This document shows, piece by piece, positions 27,944 to 35,608 of a stretch of 64,000 nt of DNA. Both the position numbers and the translations under genes were made by a program. The stretch is from Burkholderiaceae bacterium (lineage in GTDB: Bacteria > Pseudomonadota > Gammaproteobacteria > Burkholderiales > Burkholderiaceae_A). Positions within the stretch are counted from its first letter, which is position 1; each line of letters opens with the position of its first letter. The stretch covers positions 80,578 through 144,577 of the forward strand of contig JAGYIP010000004.1 in NCBI GenBank assembly GCA_018402635.1, read 5' to 3'. The notes under the pieces are model-generated. The model had not been told where the DNA came from. It did no database searches and was given only the letters and a program-made list of their open reading frames with translations.

Positions 27944-28937
27944 CCCTCCGAAGAGAAGGTCCAGTTGTGTCGTCGTCGTCATGCAGCTTCTCAATAAGCC
28001 GGCGTCCAAGAACCACCGTGCAGGCCGCCAAGGGAAGGGCAAGCAAGACACCCACAAGGCCAAGCAGGCCACCAAACACCATTAAGGCAAGAATCACGGC
28101 CAATGGATGCAGTCCGATTTGTTCCCCAACAAGCTTGGGCGTTAGGACAAAGCTTTCAAGGAACTGCCCTAGGCTGTAGACAATGCCAATGGCAATAAGT
28201 CCATGAACAAGACCAAGCTCGAGAATCCCAGAGACCAAGGCAAGCACCAGGGAGAAGGCAAAGCCAAGGTAGGGCACAAAGACCAGTAGCCCCGATAAGA
28301 GCCCAATCGAAAACCAGCTTGAGAGGCCAGCAATTAATAAGCCTAGGCAATAGAAGCTCGCCATGGCCACAATGAGCATGCCCTGGCCGCGGAGGTAGTT
28401 CTGAAGTGTTGCGTGAATCTCGAGGGTTGTCTCGCGAAGGTAGCTCCGCTTGGAGCTCGGAATTAGGGCAAGGGCGTTGCCCCAGATGCTTGACCAGTCT
28501 TTAATAAGGAAGAAAAGCAGCACAGGCACCAGGACAATCCAGCCCAAGAGTGCTGCAACCATGCCAAGCCCCGACTGCAGGGTGGCAAAGACCGTTTGAG
28601 AAACTGCCGAGGACTGGCCTTGAAGCAGCTGAATAATTTTGGCCCTTAAGGCCTGGCTGTCATCCACAGGAAGTCCGGCTTCAACCAGGTAGGGGTAGAC
28701 AAGCCCGTAGAGCCGAACGGCGGCATCGGGAAAGCGCTCCCTTAGGCTGTTGAGCTCATTTTCAATAATAGGAACAGCAACAAGAACCAGGCCAATACCA
28801 ACCAGTATGCCAATGGCAATGGCAAGTAGACTTGAAAGACTGCGCGGCAGGCCCTTTTGTGTGAGACGCGAGGCCGCGGGCTCAAGAAGGTAGGCAAGCA
28901 AAAAAGCGGCAATGAAGGGGGCGAGAATTTCGGTCAT
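27921..28937 (-). CDS. AI-2E/PerM-family permease
   Basis: This is a 338-aa membrane protein of the AI-2E transporter (UPF0118/PerM) family. LAPFIAAFLLAYLLEPAASRL near the N-terminus, VLLFFLIKDW in the middle and LVGEQIGLHPLAVILALMVFGGLLGLVGVLLALPLAA near the C-terminus are characteristic. The annotated ATG places the conserved region at residue 5, so the first membrane segment may be missing and the true start may lie slightly upstream. The transported substrate cannot be told from sequence. Confidence 0.85.
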   Translation of the reverse strand: MTEILAPFIAAFLLAYLLEPAASRLTQKGLPRSLSSLLAIAIGILVGIGLVLVAVPIIENELNSLRERFPDAAVRLYGLVYPYLVEAGLPVDDSQALRAKIIQLLQGQSSAVSQTVFATLQSGLGMVAALLGWIVLVPVLLFFLIKDWSSIWGNALALIPSSKRSYLRETTLEIHATLQNYLRGQGMLIVAMASFYCLGLLIAGLSSWFSIGLLSGLLVFVPYLGFAFSLVLALVSGILELGLVHGLIAIGIVYSLGQFLESFVLTPKLVGEQIGLHPLAVILALMVFGGLLGLVGVLLALPLAACTVVLGRRLIEKLHDDDDTTGPSLRRVRKRPRP

Positions 28938-28978
28938 CGATCGGAACGGGTGGGCCTTAGAGTGAAGGATCTTTAGGC

Positions 28979-29317
28979 CTAGGTTACTTGACTCAGGCTA
29001 TAGCCTAGGGCAACTAAGACAGAGCCTACCAGCAGTCCTGGAACCAGGCCACCCCAGGGCCGTGGCAGCCGCATCATGACAAACACCGCAACCAAAAGAG
29101 CGACAAGCCGAACCGCCAAGGGAACCTCTTCCAAAAGGCCAACGGGCAGAATAATGATGCGGACCACAAGGGCAGCCACCATCGCGTAGGTGACACACGT
29201 CACCCATTTGAAGAATTCGGTCTCCACATTAATTCGGCCGGACAGCAAGACACCCAGCCCCCGCCAAAGGTAGGTCGCAAAAATGGTTCCAAGCAGCACG
29301 CTTAGTTCGTAGCTCAT
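28979..29317 (-). CDS. azlD: AzlD-family branched-chain amino acid exporter subunit
   Basis: This is the small partner of AzlC in branched-chain amino acid export. The 112-aa protein has about four hydrophobic helices. It starts MSYELSVLLGTIFATYLWRGLGVLLSG and contains FKWVTCVTYAMVAALVVRII, both typical of AzlD. The start at 29317 is chosen because it lies 10 bp after the azlC stop; the longer frame would run into azlC. Confidence 0.85.
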   Translation of the reverse strand: MSYELSVLLGTIFATYLWRGLGVLLSGRINVETEFFKWVTCVTYAMVAALVVRIIILPVGLLEEVPLAVRLVALLVAVFVMMRLPRPWGGLVPGLLVGSVLVALGYSLSQVT

Positions 29318-29327
29318 GGTTTTCTGT

Positions 29328-30056
29328 CTAGCCTGAAGGTCGTCGATGGATAAGCAGGTAGGCCAGGCTGCCACCAACAAGCCCAGAAATAAGCAGACTG
29401 TAGTCGGGCAGGATGCTGTGGCTAAGGGGCCCCAGCAGGCTTCCAAGCAAAATGGCCAGTCGATAGGCGGTTGGTCGAACCTCGGTAAAGCTCAACATAA
29501 AAAACAAGGGGTTTAGGAACACAAGGGCCATGGTGAGCGGCATGGGAACTTGGTCGGCAATCAGGTAGCCAATAACTGAGCCCGGCGCGCAGACACCCCA
29601 GCAGACAAGCCCAATGCCCCAGAAGTAGGCCTGACGATACTGCGGCTCCATTCTGGGCAGGTCGCGCATGGCCACGGCCCAGCTGGTCATGGCCAGAAGG
29701 TGCACCATGGCATACAGACTTTTTGAGCCTCGTTGCTTGCCATCGAACTGGGGAAGCACCGTGAGAGTCATGGGCAGAAACCGCGAGGCGGTAAGACCCA
29801 CGGCCAGGGTGGTGAGCAGCGTGGTTGCACCAAGGGCAAACATCTCGGCCATGACCATCTGGCCGGGCAGGGCATAGACGAAAAAGGCTGACCCTGCGGC
29901 GGTCCATATTGACAGATCAAGGCTGTGGCAGAGCGCGCCAAAGCCAATGTAGCCTGCAAACAAGACGCCAGCGGGCGCACCAATGGCAAGCCGCATGCCG
30001 CGACGAAAGGCCTCTTGCTTGGACTGAAAGTGCAGCTCGTACGCAGGCTTTGACAT
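29328..30056 (-). CDS. azlC: AzlC-family branched-chain amino acid exporter subunit
   Basis: This is the large subunit of the AzlCD exporter. The 242-aa product starts MSKPAYELHFQSKQEAF and has the family segments FRRGMRLAIGAPAGVLFAGYIGFGAL, LTASRFLPMTLTVLP and GYLIADQVPMPLTMALVFLNPLFF. It heads the azlC-azlD operon. Its start lies only 11 bp from the divergent VTT-domain gene, so each promoter must extend into the other coding region. Confidence 0.87.
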   Translation of the reverse strand: MSKPAYELHFQSKQEAFRRGMRLAIGAPAGVLFAGYIGFGALCHSLDLSIWTAAGSAFFVYALPGQMVMAEMFALGATTLLTTLAVGLTASRFLPMTLTVLPQFDGKQRGSKSLYAMVHLLAMTSWAVAMRDLPRMEPQYRQAYFWGIGLVCWGVCAPGSVIGYLIADQVPMPLTMALVFLNPLFFMLSFTEVRPTAYRLAILLGSLLGPLSHSILPDYSLLISGLVGGSLAYLLIHRRPSG

Positions 30057-30067
30057 CGTGCGATTGT

Positions 30068-30661
30068 ATGATGCACGGCGTGGGCAGACTCTTTTCAAAA
30101 CTCTATCAACGCGTCATGGGCTGGTCGCGTCATCCCCGGGCAACGGGCTACCTTGCGGCGCTTAGTTTTTCAGAGTCGTCCTTTTTCCCCATTCCACCCG
30201 ATGTCATGCTCGCGCCCATGTGCCTTGCCCGGCCACAACGCGCCTACTGGCTGGCCCTTGTTACAACCGTCAGTTCGGTGCTTGGCGGCCTCTTGGGGTA
30301 TTTCATTGGCCTTTGGGCAATGGAAATGGTCCTTCCCTGGCTTTTGGAGTCGCAGTACGCTCAGGCCTATGGCCTTGCCCAGCAGTGGTTTGCCGACTAT
30401 GGTGTTTGGGCTGTACTGCTTGCCGGGTTTTCGCCCATTCCTTACAAGGTCTTCACCATTGCGGCAGGCGCTGCCTCTATGGCGCTTTTCCCATTTATTC
30501 TTGCCTCAATCCTGGGTCGCGGCGGCCGGTTCTTTTTGGTGGCCGCCTTAATGAAGTGGGGCGGTGCCCCTATGGAGCAGTGGCTTGCCCGCTGGGCCGA
30601 CCGACTGGGATGGGTTCTGGTTGGCCTGGTGGTTATTGGCCTTCTGACCCTAACCCGGTGA
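30068..30661 (+). CDS. YqaA/DedA-like VTT-domain membrane protein
   Basis: The 197-aa protein carries the VTT fold: SFSESSFFPIPPDVMLAPMCLA, a glycine-rich helix (VSSVLGGLLGYFIGLWAME) and AGFSPIPYKVFTIAAGAASM. This matches the YqaA subfamily of DedA relatives, linked to lipid or envelope homeostasis. Tandem ATGs at 30068 and 30071 are both possible. Its stop codon TGA (30659-30661) lies inside the left inverted repeat of the accessory island; the C-terminus LLTLTR looks complete. Confidence 0.85.
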   Translation: MMHGVGRLFSKLYQRVMGWSRHPRATGYLAALSFSESSFFPIPPDVMLAPMCLARPQRAYWLALVTTVSSVLGGLLGYFIGLWAMEMVLPWLLESQYAQAYGLAQQWFADYGVWAVLLAGFSPIPYKVFTIAAGAASMALFPFILASILGRGGRFFLVAALMKWGGAPMEQWLARWADRLGWVLVGLVVIGLLTLTR

Positions 30662-30670
30662 CAGTTTACC
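30654..30670 (+). repeat. Left REP-like half-site bordering the accessory island
   Basis: CCCGGTGACA (30654-30663), extended as CGGTGACAGTTTACC, matches the repeats flanking the RAYT transposase (32801-32815 and the palindrome at 33531-33583). It is the exact inverted copy of TGTCACCGGG at 35120-35129. Confidence 0.8.
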
Positions 30671-31055
30671 GAATACACTCCCCCAAAAAATTGGGAGAAT
30701 TACCCAGCTTAAGCCCAAACCAAAACCACGTCCTAGCCTAATCACTTTAACCAAGGACGACGATGAGGGCGGGGTTTTCGTGGGTGTGGCCTACGGAACG
30801 AGTCAAAGGACGGATCGGCTCTACGGAGGCGAACTCCGCATCATCAAGAGTGAACATCCCGCCACTCGCAAATAGCAACGTGCGCGGATCTTTTGCACCC
30901 TTCGGACGATGCGTTTTGCCAGTCGGTGGGCGCTAGGAGTGGCGGGGATTACCCCGCAAGCGCGCCGCCAAATACATGCAAATGCAGCGCTCGCAGTGAC
31001 TGAAAAATATATATAGATATTTGCTTAACACTATGCTTTGTATTATTCTATATAC
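30671..31055. other. Non-coding junction between VTT gene and hipB
   Basis: About 385 bp have no convincing ORF. Two small hairpins are visible: CGGAG-GCGAA-CTCCG (30824-30838) and GCGGGG-ATTA-CCCCGC (30942-30957). The last ~60 bp before hipB are strikingly AT-rich (AAAATATATATAGATAT) and probably hold the hipBA promoter and operator. The rest may be the remnant of an older insertion. I assign no function. Confidence 0.45.
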
Positions 31056-31424
31056 ATGCCTAAAACAGCCCTTGCCCTTTTGCAACTGCCGCCAGCCACT
31101 ACTGCCGCCATTGAGAAGCTGGGTGCAGATCTCGCTGTGGCGCGCTTGCGACGTAAGGAGTCGTTGAAAACCTGGGCCCAGCGCATGGGTGTTTCGGTGC
31201 CTACGCTGCAGCGGCTTGAGGCGGGTGATCCGGCGGTGGGTATTGGTATTGTGGCTACGGCGCTGTGGCTTATTCAGCGTGATGGTGAGCTTGGAAAGCT
31301 GGCTGCGCCCGAGCACGACCAAGGGGCGATTGAGTTGGATATCCGCGAGGCCGTTGAGCTGGGGCGCGCTCGCGCCAGGGCCTCTGCAGAAGCGCGCACA
31401 AGTGCAAGACGGCCGAAGGCTTAG
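31056..31424 (+). CDS. hipB: HipB-type antitoxin with Xre helix-turn-helix
   Basis: This is the antitoxin and operator-binding partner of HipA in a type II toxin-antitoxin module. The 122-aa protein has an Xre-like HTH around LKTWAQRMGVSVPTLQRLEAGDPAVGIG and an Ala/Arg-rich C-terminal tail (RARARASAEARTSARRP). The ATG at 31056 is favoured over the TTG at 31038. It precedes hipA by 15 bp. An AT-rich upstream segment fits an autoregulated promoter. The upstream partner position supports the HipB call. Confidence 0.85.
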   Translation: MPKTALALLQLPPATTAAIEKLGADLAVARLRRKESLKTWAQRMGVSVPTLQRLEAGDPAVGIGIVATALWLIQRDGELGKLAAPEHDQGAIELDIREAVELGRARARASAEARTSARRPKA

Positions 31425-31439
31425 TGGGGCCAATTCACA

Positions 31440-32756
31440 ATGCGGCTCGATGATTTGACCCTGTGGTACCTCGAAAACCCGGCTGCGCCGCGCTATGTGG
31501 GTGCCTTGAAGCTGGTTTCAGCCGGCAAAGGGGTTTCGTTGCATTACGGCCAGGATTGGTTGGCCAGTGGTTTTGCATTGAGTGAAGATCTTCCGCTCCT
31601 GGACAACGAATTTTTACCGCCGAGCCGTTTGTCATCGGACGTGCAGCGTGCGGTCGGCGCAGTTGACGATGCACGGCCTGACCGTTGGGGTGAAAAGGTG
31701 ATTCGCTTTGTGGACAAGCCCAAGCGTCTTTCCTTGATGGAGTACCTTTATTACGCGGGGGATGACCGGTTTGGTGCGCTCGGTGTTTCGACCTCGGCCA
31801 GCCATTACCGTCCGCGTGCAGCAGGCCCGCTACCCAGGTTGGACGATGTGCAGCAACTGAGTGAAGTGGTGGCCAAGATTGAGGCTTCGGAGCCTTTGAC
31901 AGCGCTGGAGGCCAAGATCATCGCCGGAGGTGGAAGCCCGCTGGGCGGTGCCAAGCCCAAGGCGCTCATCAATATCGACGGTGAGCAGTGGGTGATCAAG
32001 TTCTTCAACAATGAACCGGTTGACGCTCCCCTCGTTGAACACGCGGCGATGACGCTGGCCGAGCGCGCAGGCATCACGGTTGCCAAAACGCAGGCCATCT
32101 CCCTTGTGGGGTCCCATGCAGTGCTCATCCGGCGTTTTGATCGTGAGCAGGCACGGCGGATTCACAGCATTTCAGCGGGTACGGCCATTCGGGCCGCCAC
32201 GGTTTCGGGCGGGGAGCCGCAGATGGGCTACCCCGAGCTGGCCCGGATTCTTCGTCGGGTGGGTGTCGCGCATGCCAACATGAACCAGCAGGATGCCCGC
32301 GAGCTGTTTCGGCGCATGGTCTTCAATATCCTGATCGACAACACCGATGACCATGAGAAGAACCATTCCCTGTTGGTCGTCAATCCAGTTGAAAATGGCC
32401 GCCTAAAATTGGCGCCCGCTTACGATGTATTACCCACCAACTCGGGGCAGGGTTACCAGGAGTTCATCTGCGGTGCGCAGGGGCGGAATTCGACGCTTGA
32501 AAACGCCATGTCGCAGTGCGATGCATTTGGCCTGCAGCCCCCCGAGGCTGCAGCCGAGGTGACCAGAGTCATCGAGGTTGTGACGTCTTGGAAGGCGCAT
32601 TTTGCATCCGTTGGCGTGACGCAGCGGGACATCGATAGCTTGGCGCAGCAGATCGACGGCGACTATCTTCTGTCCCAACGCACGGGGTTTGAGCCCGCCC
32701 AGTTTCAGGACTTGCCGAGAAAAAAAACGCGAACCAGTCCTTTCCGTAATTATTGA
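31440..32756 (+). CDS. hipA: HipA-family serine/threonine kinase toxin
   Basis: HipA kinases phosphorylate translation factors such as GltX and cause growth arrest or persistence. The 438-aa protein has the couple/HipA fold: N-terminal region GFALSEDLPLL, a glycine-rich loop GGGSPLGGAKPKALI (163-177), catalytic Asp304 in NTDDHEKNH, and the DFG-like LAPAYDVLPT (Asp329). All key positions look intact, so it is probably active. It belongs to the accessory island with the RAYT and IS110 genes. The real target cannot be told. Confidence 0.92.
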   Translation: MRLDDLTLWYLENPAAPRYVGALKLVSAGKGVSLHYGQDWLASGFALSEDLPLLDNEFLPPSRLSSDVQRAVGAVDDARPDRWGEKVIRFVDKPKRLSLMEYLYYAGDDRFGALGVSTSASHYRPRAAGPLPRLDDVQQLSEVVAKIEASEPLTALEAKIIAGGGSPLGGAKPKALINIDGEQWVIKFFNNEPVDAPLVEHAAMTLAERAGITVAKTQAISLVGSHAVLIRRFDREQARRIHSISAGTAIRAATVSGGEPQMGYPELARILRRVGVAHANMNQQDARELFRRMVFNILIDNTDDHEKNHSLLVVNPVENGRLKLAPAYDVLPTNSGQGYQEFICGAQGRNSTLENAMSQCDAFGLQPPEAAAEVTRVIEVVTSWKAHFASVGVTQRDIDSLAQQIDGDYLLSQRTGFEPAQFQDLPRKKTRTSPFRNY

Positions 32757-32800
32757 AGTGATCGTGACGCCCGATAATTTTGCAGAATTTTCAGCCAACT

Positions 32801-32850
32801 CGGTGACAGTTTACTTTTTTCAACCCCGCCATTTCGGTGACACTTCACTA
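32801..32850 (+). repeat. Two direct REP-like repeats upstream of the RAYT gene
   Basis: CGGTGACAGTTTACT (32801-32815) and CGGTGACACTTCACT (32835-32849) lie 34 bp apart. Both match the arm of the large palindrome downstream of the transposase, the arrangement expected for a RAYT and its cognate repeats. Confidence 0.75.
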
Positions 32851-32875
32851 AATTTTTCTTGCGCATCATTCGGGG

Positions 32876-33553
32876 ATGGCACGCCTTCCTCGAATTGTTT
32901 TCCCTGGTCATCCTCATCACATCACACAACGGGGTAACCGCAAGGAGCGCGTCTTTTTCCAAGACAGCGACTACGCCCTCTATATTGACTTGCTTAGTAA
33001 GGCGGCTCGTAAGGCGGAGACAGAGATCTGGTGCTACTGCCTTATGCCCAATCATGTACACCTCATTGCCGTGCCGTCAGATAAAGACGGACTTCGGAAA
33101 ACCTTCGCGGATGCACATCGTCGTTACACAACCTGCATCAATGAACGTTTGGGAACAACAGGGCATTTGTGGCAGGGACGTTTTGGCTCTGTCGTCATGG
33201 ACCAGCGACACCTTTACCATGCGGTGCGCTATGTGTCTCTGAATCCTGTGCGCGCTCGGCTCGTGCAACAGGCGCGGGACTGGCGTTGGTCAAGTGTTAA
33301 GGCTCACCTGTCGGGCAAGGATGATTCACTGGTGAAGGTCGGTCCCATTTTGAATCGCTACGGTGATTTTGCGGCATTTTTAGGTGACTCATCGCATGAC
33401 GAAGACGAATTTAAGAGGCTCAGGCAATCAGAAACGACCGGCCGCCCTTTGGGTGATGAAGCCTGGCTTCAGACTCTTGAATCTTTGACGGGCAAGACCG
33501 TGAGGGCACAAAAGCCCGGACCGAAGCGAAAATCCCGGTGCCAGTTTACTTAA
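32876..33553 (+). CDS. REP-associated tyrosine transposase (RAYT, IS200-like Y1 family)
   Basis: RAYTs are single-strand-specific HUH transposases that act on palindromic REP sequences. The 225-aa protein starts MARLPRIVFPGHPHHITQRG. It has the HUH pair His60/His62 (MPNHVHLIAV) and the probable catalytic Tyr84 (AHRRYTTCIN). LWQGRFGSVVMDQRHLYHAVRYV and the C-terminal WRWSS segment are typical of the family. The last codons and the stop lie inside a 53-bp palindrome, and two repeat copies lie upstream. The gene is complete and could be active. Confidence 0.9.
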   Translation: MARLPRIVFPGHPHHITQRGNRKERVFFQDSDYALYIDLLSKAARKAETEIWCYCLMPNHVHLIAVPSDKDGLRKTFADAHRRYTTCINERLGTTGHLWQGRFGSVVMDQRHLYHAVRYVSLNPVRARLVQQARDWRWSSVKAHLSGKDDSLVKVGPILNRYGDFAAFLGDSSHDEDEFKRLRQSETTGRPLGDEAWLQTLESLTGKTVRAQKPGPKRKSRCQFT

Positions 33554-33583
33554 TTACGAATTAAGTAAACTGGCACCGGGATT
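33531..33583. repeat. Near-perfect 53-bp palindrome (REP-like) at the RAYT 3' end
   Basis: Arms of 25 bp (33531-33555 and 33559-33583) are perfectly complementary around a 3-base ACG loop. The arm contains CCCGGTGCCAGTTTAC, a one-base variant of the copies upstream. The RAYT stop codon TAA (33551-33553) lies within the left arm. This would fold as a long DNA or RNA hairpin. Confidence 0.95.
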
Positions 33584-33631
33584 CCGAGCACCGGAATTGC
33601 GCGGTATTGAGTGAACTGAAAATCATCTAGT

Positions 33632-33700
33632 CGGCCTCCCACCGCGGTGAAGCGGTGGGGTTAAAGTGAGTTTGCGAACTTACATAACCACAGGAGGCCG
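33632..33700 (+). promoter_or_regulatory. Leader hairpins that can hide the IS110 transposase ribosome-binding site
   Basis: CGGCCTCC (33632-33639) is fully complementary to GGAGGCCG (33693-33700), which contains the Shine-Dalgarno sequence of the transposase (ATG 33704). Between them lies a separate 8-bp hairpin, CCCACCGC-GGTGAA-GCGGTGGG (33638-33659). A read-through transcript could mask the start, a known way for insertion sequences to avoid external activation. Inference from base pairing only. Confidence 0.5.
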
Positions 33701-33703
33701 AAG

Positions 33704-34717
33704 ATGAAATATAGCGGAATTGACCTGCACTCAAACAACAGCGTGGTGACCGTGACGGATGAGGAGGATCGGGTAATGGCAGAGAAGCGCTTGCCCAACG
33801 ACCTGGCGAAGATTCTTGAGTTGCTTGAACCCTGGCGAGAAGAGATCGCTGGGGTAGTGGTCGAATCGACCTTTAACTGGTATTGGCTGGTCGACGGTCT
33901 CCAAGCGGCGGGCTTTAAGGTGCATCTGGCCAACACCACGGCGATCAAGAAGTACGAAGGGCTCAAGCACAGCGGCGACGAAGCAGACGCACGTTACCTT
34001 GCCCACCTGCTGAGGTTGGGGATATTGCCAACGGGAACCATCCTGCCGCCGGAGCAACGCGCCGTGCGCGATCTGGCCCGCAAGCGCATGCAGCTGGTGC
34101 GCAGTCGTACCACCCACATCCTTTCTGTCGAAAATATCACCGCCCGCCAGCATGGCGTCCGAATCAAGTGCAACCAAGTCAAACGGCTGACGGCAGAGAC
34201 TATCGACCAAATGGCACTGCCCGAGGATGTGGCATTTGCGATCAAAACCAATGTAGCGGTCATCGCCACGCTTTCCGCGCAGATCGACCTTCTTGAAAAG
34301 CGTCTTCAGGAAAGAATCGCACAGCGACCGGAGTACGAACTGCTCACCAGCGTACCCGGGATCGGTCGGGTGCTGGCGACCACGATCCTGTTGGAAGCAG
34401 GGCCGATTGATCGTTTCGCGGCTCCAGGCAACTTTGCTTCCTATGCGCGCTGCGTCGACAGCGTGCGCACCAGCAACGGCAAGAAGAAGGGGGAAGGGAA
34501 CACCAAAAACGGCAACAAGTATCTGGCCTGGGCCTTTGTCGAGGCGGCCAACTTCGCGCTGCGCTACTGCGCCGAGGCGAAACGGTTCTACGAGCGCAAG
34601 AAAGCGAGGACGAATAACGTGGTGGCAATCAAGGCGCTGGCGCACAAGCTGGCGCGGGCCTGCTTCCACATTCTGAAGGAGCGCAAACCGTTTGACGTGA
34701 CGCGCTGCTTTGCATGA
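33704..34717 (+). CDS. IS110-family (DEDD/Tnp20) transposase
   Basis: IS110-family recombinases are guided by a non-coding bridge RNA from the element. The 337-aa protein has the RuvC-like N-terminus with Asp7 (YSGIDLHS), Glu54 (VVVESTFNWYW), and Asp92 and Asp95 (SGDEADARYLA). The C-terminal Tnp20 domain (SVPGIGRVLATTILLEAGPIDRF) includes Ser257 (RTSNGKKKGEGNTKNGNKYL) at the probable catalytic serine. All DEDD and Ser positions are present. The short 5' flank and long 3' non-coding flank suggest the IS1111 subgroup. Element ends could not be set with certainty. Confidence 0.9.
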   Translation: MKYSGIDLHSNNSVVTVTDEEDRVMAEKRLPNDLAKILELLEPWREEIAGVVVESTFNWYWLVDGLQAAGFKVHLANTTAIKKYEGLKHSGDEADARYLAHLLRLGILPTGTILPPEQRAVRDLARKRMQLVRSRTTHILSVENITARQHGVRIKCNQVKRLTAETIDQMALPEDVAFAIKTNVAVIATLSAQIDLLEKRLQERIAQRPEYELLTSVPGIGRVLATTILLEAGPIDRFAAPGNFASYARCVDSVRTSNGKKKGEGNTKNGNKYLAWAFVEAANFALRYCAEAKRFYERKKARTNNVVAIKALAHKLARACFHILKERKPFDVTRCFA

Positions 34718-35119
34718 GTAATGACGGCGGCCGGCAAGCCCGGACATGGGGACTGGAACGACAGCCATATGAACTGAATGGGATGCCGTGCCGCCGTCAC
34801 CGATTTGCAGTCAAAGCGGATCGCCCGCAACGCGAACCACCGAGGGATTGGCGCCGGAACTTCGGCAGCCACGGGTCTGTGATGAACCCATTGGACGCGT
34901 TGCGGCACCAACGTTCTTCTGGGGCGGCGAAGCCGCCAGGGCGAAAGGCAGATTCATCGCCGCTTGCTTGATCCTGATGGGTGTCTGGCGCGATTCGTCG
35001 CAGCCATGATTTGAAGAAACGGGCGTGATCGGCAACTGCAAACGGAGAAGAAGTTTCAAAACCGGCGGCTGGCGCCGCCATGGATTCGTTTGCTCACTTG
35101 ACACCAGCCGACTAATGGG
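34718..35119 (+). ncRNA. Non-coding 3' flank of the IS110 element, candidate bridge/seek RNA
   Basis: About 400 bp after the transposase have no plausible gene but several hairpins: GGCGGC-GAA-GCCGCC (near 34923-34937), GGCGGC-TGGC-GCCGCC (near 35063-35078) and GACACC...GGTGTC (from about 35100). In IS1111-type elements the guide RNA is encoded downstream of the recombinase, so this is the natural place to look. No target or donor loop could be assigned by eye and the boundaries are unknown. Part of the stretch may be chromosomal debris. Confidence 0.35.
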
Positions 35120-35133
35120 TGTCACCGGGATTC
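35120..35133 (-). repeat. Right REP-like half-site bordering the accessory island
   Basis: TGTCACCGGG (35120-35129) is the exact reverse complement of CCCGGTGACA at 30654-30663. The stretch CACCGGGATTC (35123-35133) is also identical to 33574-33584 in the right arm of the RAYT palindrome. Confidence 0.75.
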
Positions 35134-35148
35134 AGCGGGACGGAGTTT

Positions 35149-35608
35149 TTACTTTTTACGATAGTTGTCGTGACAGCCTTTGCAGCTCTGGGCTGTGTTG
35201 CCAAAGGCCTTCTTAATGGCATCAAGATTGCCCGTCTTGCCAGCGTCGTTTAGAGCCACCACGGCAGTCTGAAATTTCTCAATGCCCGCCTTGACCTTGT
35301 CGCCTTCCGCCCAGATTTCGGGCTTGGCCTTGCCGCCCTCGGTGCCCGGTCCAAAGGCCTTCCATGGAAGCGCCGCAAGGCTTGCGACGACAGCAATATC
35401 ACCGGCCACATCTTGGGCATTAAACGCCTTATCACCCTTGACCACCGCGCCCACATTCGAGAAATGAGCGCCCATGAGAGCAAAGGCGGACTGTCGGTAC
35501 TTAATTGCGTCCTCAGGTTTTTTGAATTCAAGGGCCTGAGCGGCCGAGAGGCTGAGAACAGCAAGGCCAAGCCCCAAGACCGAGGCGTGAAGCGCTGCGA
35601 ATGATCAT
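35149..35608 (-). CDS. Cytochrome c' (class II), frameshifted in its signal peptide
   Basis: Cytochromes c' are periplasmic four-helix haem proteins that bind NO or CO. The mature part (EFKKPEDAIKYRQSAFALMG) ends with the haem motif CKGCHDNYRKK. In the literal frame the ORF starts with TTG at 35577, mid-signal-peptide. If one G is removed from the GGGG run near 35572-35575, translation starts at ATG 35608 and gives MIIRSASRLGLGLGLAVLSL, a normal signal peptide. A good ribosome-binding site (AGGAG) precedes that ATG. It also overlaps the upstream EamA stop as ATGA. An extra-base error is likely. Confidence 0.88.

Noticed and set aside
31021..31055. TTGCTT...TATTAT as the hipBA promoter
   Set aside because: The spacer is 14 bp, too short for a standard sigma-70 promoter. 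The region is AT-rich but the exact promoter cannot be set.
33731..34768. A long open frame (345 codons) antisense to the IS110 transposase
   Set aside because: It is a shadow of the GC-rich transposase reading frame: no recognisable domain, and the opposite strand carries all DEDD motifs.
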